Assembly: GCA_028583415.1 (NCBI GenBank)
Contig: CM053269.1
Location: 55,479,007-55,543,006, forward strand
Origin: Protea cynaroides
Lineage: Eukaryota > Streptophyta > Magnoliopsida > Proteales > Proteaceae
DNA length: 64,000 nucleotides
Reading direction: 5' to 3'
Positions 62,901-64,000 of this stretch are shown here, one piece after another (positions within the stretch are counted from its first letter, which is position 1; each line of letters begins with the position of its first letter). Position numbers and translations under genes: made by a program. Under the pieces are notes generated by a model. The model saw only the letters and a list, made by a program, of their open reading frames with translations, had not been told where the DNA came from and ran no database searches.

Positions 62901-64000
62901 TGCTTATATGAAGTATTTGAGTATGTTAATTTTATAATTATTTATATTTTTATCACATGTTCATCTCAAAATAGAGATTATATTTGTGGTGCATATTTTA
63001 CAACATTCCGCCATTTTAACACTTCATACCATGACATTTGGTTTAGTTGATAGGTCCCTTCATTGGCAAAACACGAGCATATTTCTATTCGGTCCAGTCA
63101 GTCTCAGTCTATAATTGGGCTAATTGGTTAAACGGACTCATGTTAAAGGGTAAATAAAAATAAAGAGAGATGGTTTTCAAATCCATAATTGTTCTCATGT
63201 TGTTGTAAGATTGTAAAAGACTTTTATTAGGTTTGTGATCACCCATGTAGACGAAGATGAGGACGAAAAGAATGAGTAGAAGACTCAAGAAATGAAAGAG
63301 AGTAAAAGACGATTTAATGTTTTAGGTTTTTAGCTTTAGGGTTGTATTTGTTAAGTTTAAACCATGATTCAGTTCGATTTAAAGGTATATTTGGTTCATT
63401 CGATCGGTTCGATCGGGTTACACCTTTGCACTGTGAACTCTCATTTAATAATCAGTCCAGACTTAAACCTGACGCATTTAATAATCGAATAAATCGATCT
63501 CGATCCATAATCAATCGAGTTACATGATGGTACAAACTTGAAATTGACACCCCCTACACAATAATACATACACAGTGGATATTTACGAGAAAATTCAAAG
63601 TATAAATCCAAAAATATTAAGCATTGAAAATATGGATTATATTACTTTGATTTGGCATGCGATTTTGAATATTCGGGTCGAACAATAATTTTTTAATGGG
63701 TCTGGCTATTTGACACCGGCAATGCACATTAGATTTCTTAAATAGGAGTATTATAAAAACTTGGTAAATAGAGGATTTGTGTTGATCTAACAGACACCGA
63801 TGTCTAGTGTCAATAGTGTTTAACACCGGATCAGCGTCAAAGAAAAAAAACCCTTTTTAAATAAGCTAAGCGCGGTCCCCACTATTTTATACTAATTTTC
63901 TGGTAGAATTAGTTTCAGAAAAAAGACGTAATTCGTCCTTGTAGTTGACCTTTCAAAGCTTTAACTAATATACTTAAAAAGAGTCAAATCTTACATTTAC
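59957..64000. other. Right-hand spacer, no supported gene
   Basis: Degenerate aaccgaattaaaattaatcg-type repeats at 60060-60330 and 63360-63530. A MITE fragment lies at about 60620-60715. A pair of related 70-bp stretches near 62030-62190 share atgtgtatgacccctgg / atgtgtatatcccttg and the surrounding words. Open frames at 61174-61419 and elsewhere show no known domain. Confidence 0.4.

Overview
This is a 64 kb piece of nuclear DNA from a flowering plant. It is AT-rich, and its genes are split by GT-AG introns and separated by long spacers full of transposon debris. The protein families (TOC1 clock regulator, SIAMESE-type CDK inhibitor, kinase/U-box E3 ligase, ENTH adaptor, plant pectin acetylesterase, POLTERGEIST-type PP2C) point to an angiosperm, probably not a grass. 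I cannot name the species. Gene models were built by hand from splice signals, reading phase and family motifs. Several open frames begin at TTG or GTG, so I moved those starts to a real ATG or to the splice acceptor.

Layout. 1-4843: the 3' part of a TOC1/PRR1 gene (+); its receiver-domain exons lie left of the window. The intron upstream of the first visible exon holds two almost identical 0.78 kb copies of one segment. 7692-8174: single-exon SIAMESE-related CDK inhibitor (-). 8.2-13.6 kb: spacer with a long-TIR MITE and a Mutator-type MITE. 13628-19290: complete but non-coding-competent Copia-type LTR retrotransposon (LTRs, primer site, polypurine tract, 5-bp target duplication) with only a broken gag. 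Inside it sits a 1356-bp Pack-MULE carrying exon 1 of a MATE/DTX transporter. 23458-29616: seven-exon USP-kinase-U-box gene (+). 32433-33633: four-exon ENTH/epsin-like gene (-). 34.0-35.7 kb: three MITEs. 37513-48805: twelve-exon pectin acetylesterase (+), whose introns contain nested LINEs, a SINE and a foldback element. 52595-55445: four-exon POL/PLL-type PP2C (-). 55.4-64 kb: spacer with repeats and no gene I can support.

There is no operon-like logic: neighbouring genes are unrelated in function. Five of the six host genes look complete and intact; TOC1 is cut by the window edge. The most notable structure is the nested transposon with a captured MATE exon. Others are the dispersed MITE family with 9-bp target duplications, the recent duplication next to a TOC1 exon, and a duplicated piece of ENTH exon 2 inside the intron of the same gene. 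I did not find a convincing new biological system.
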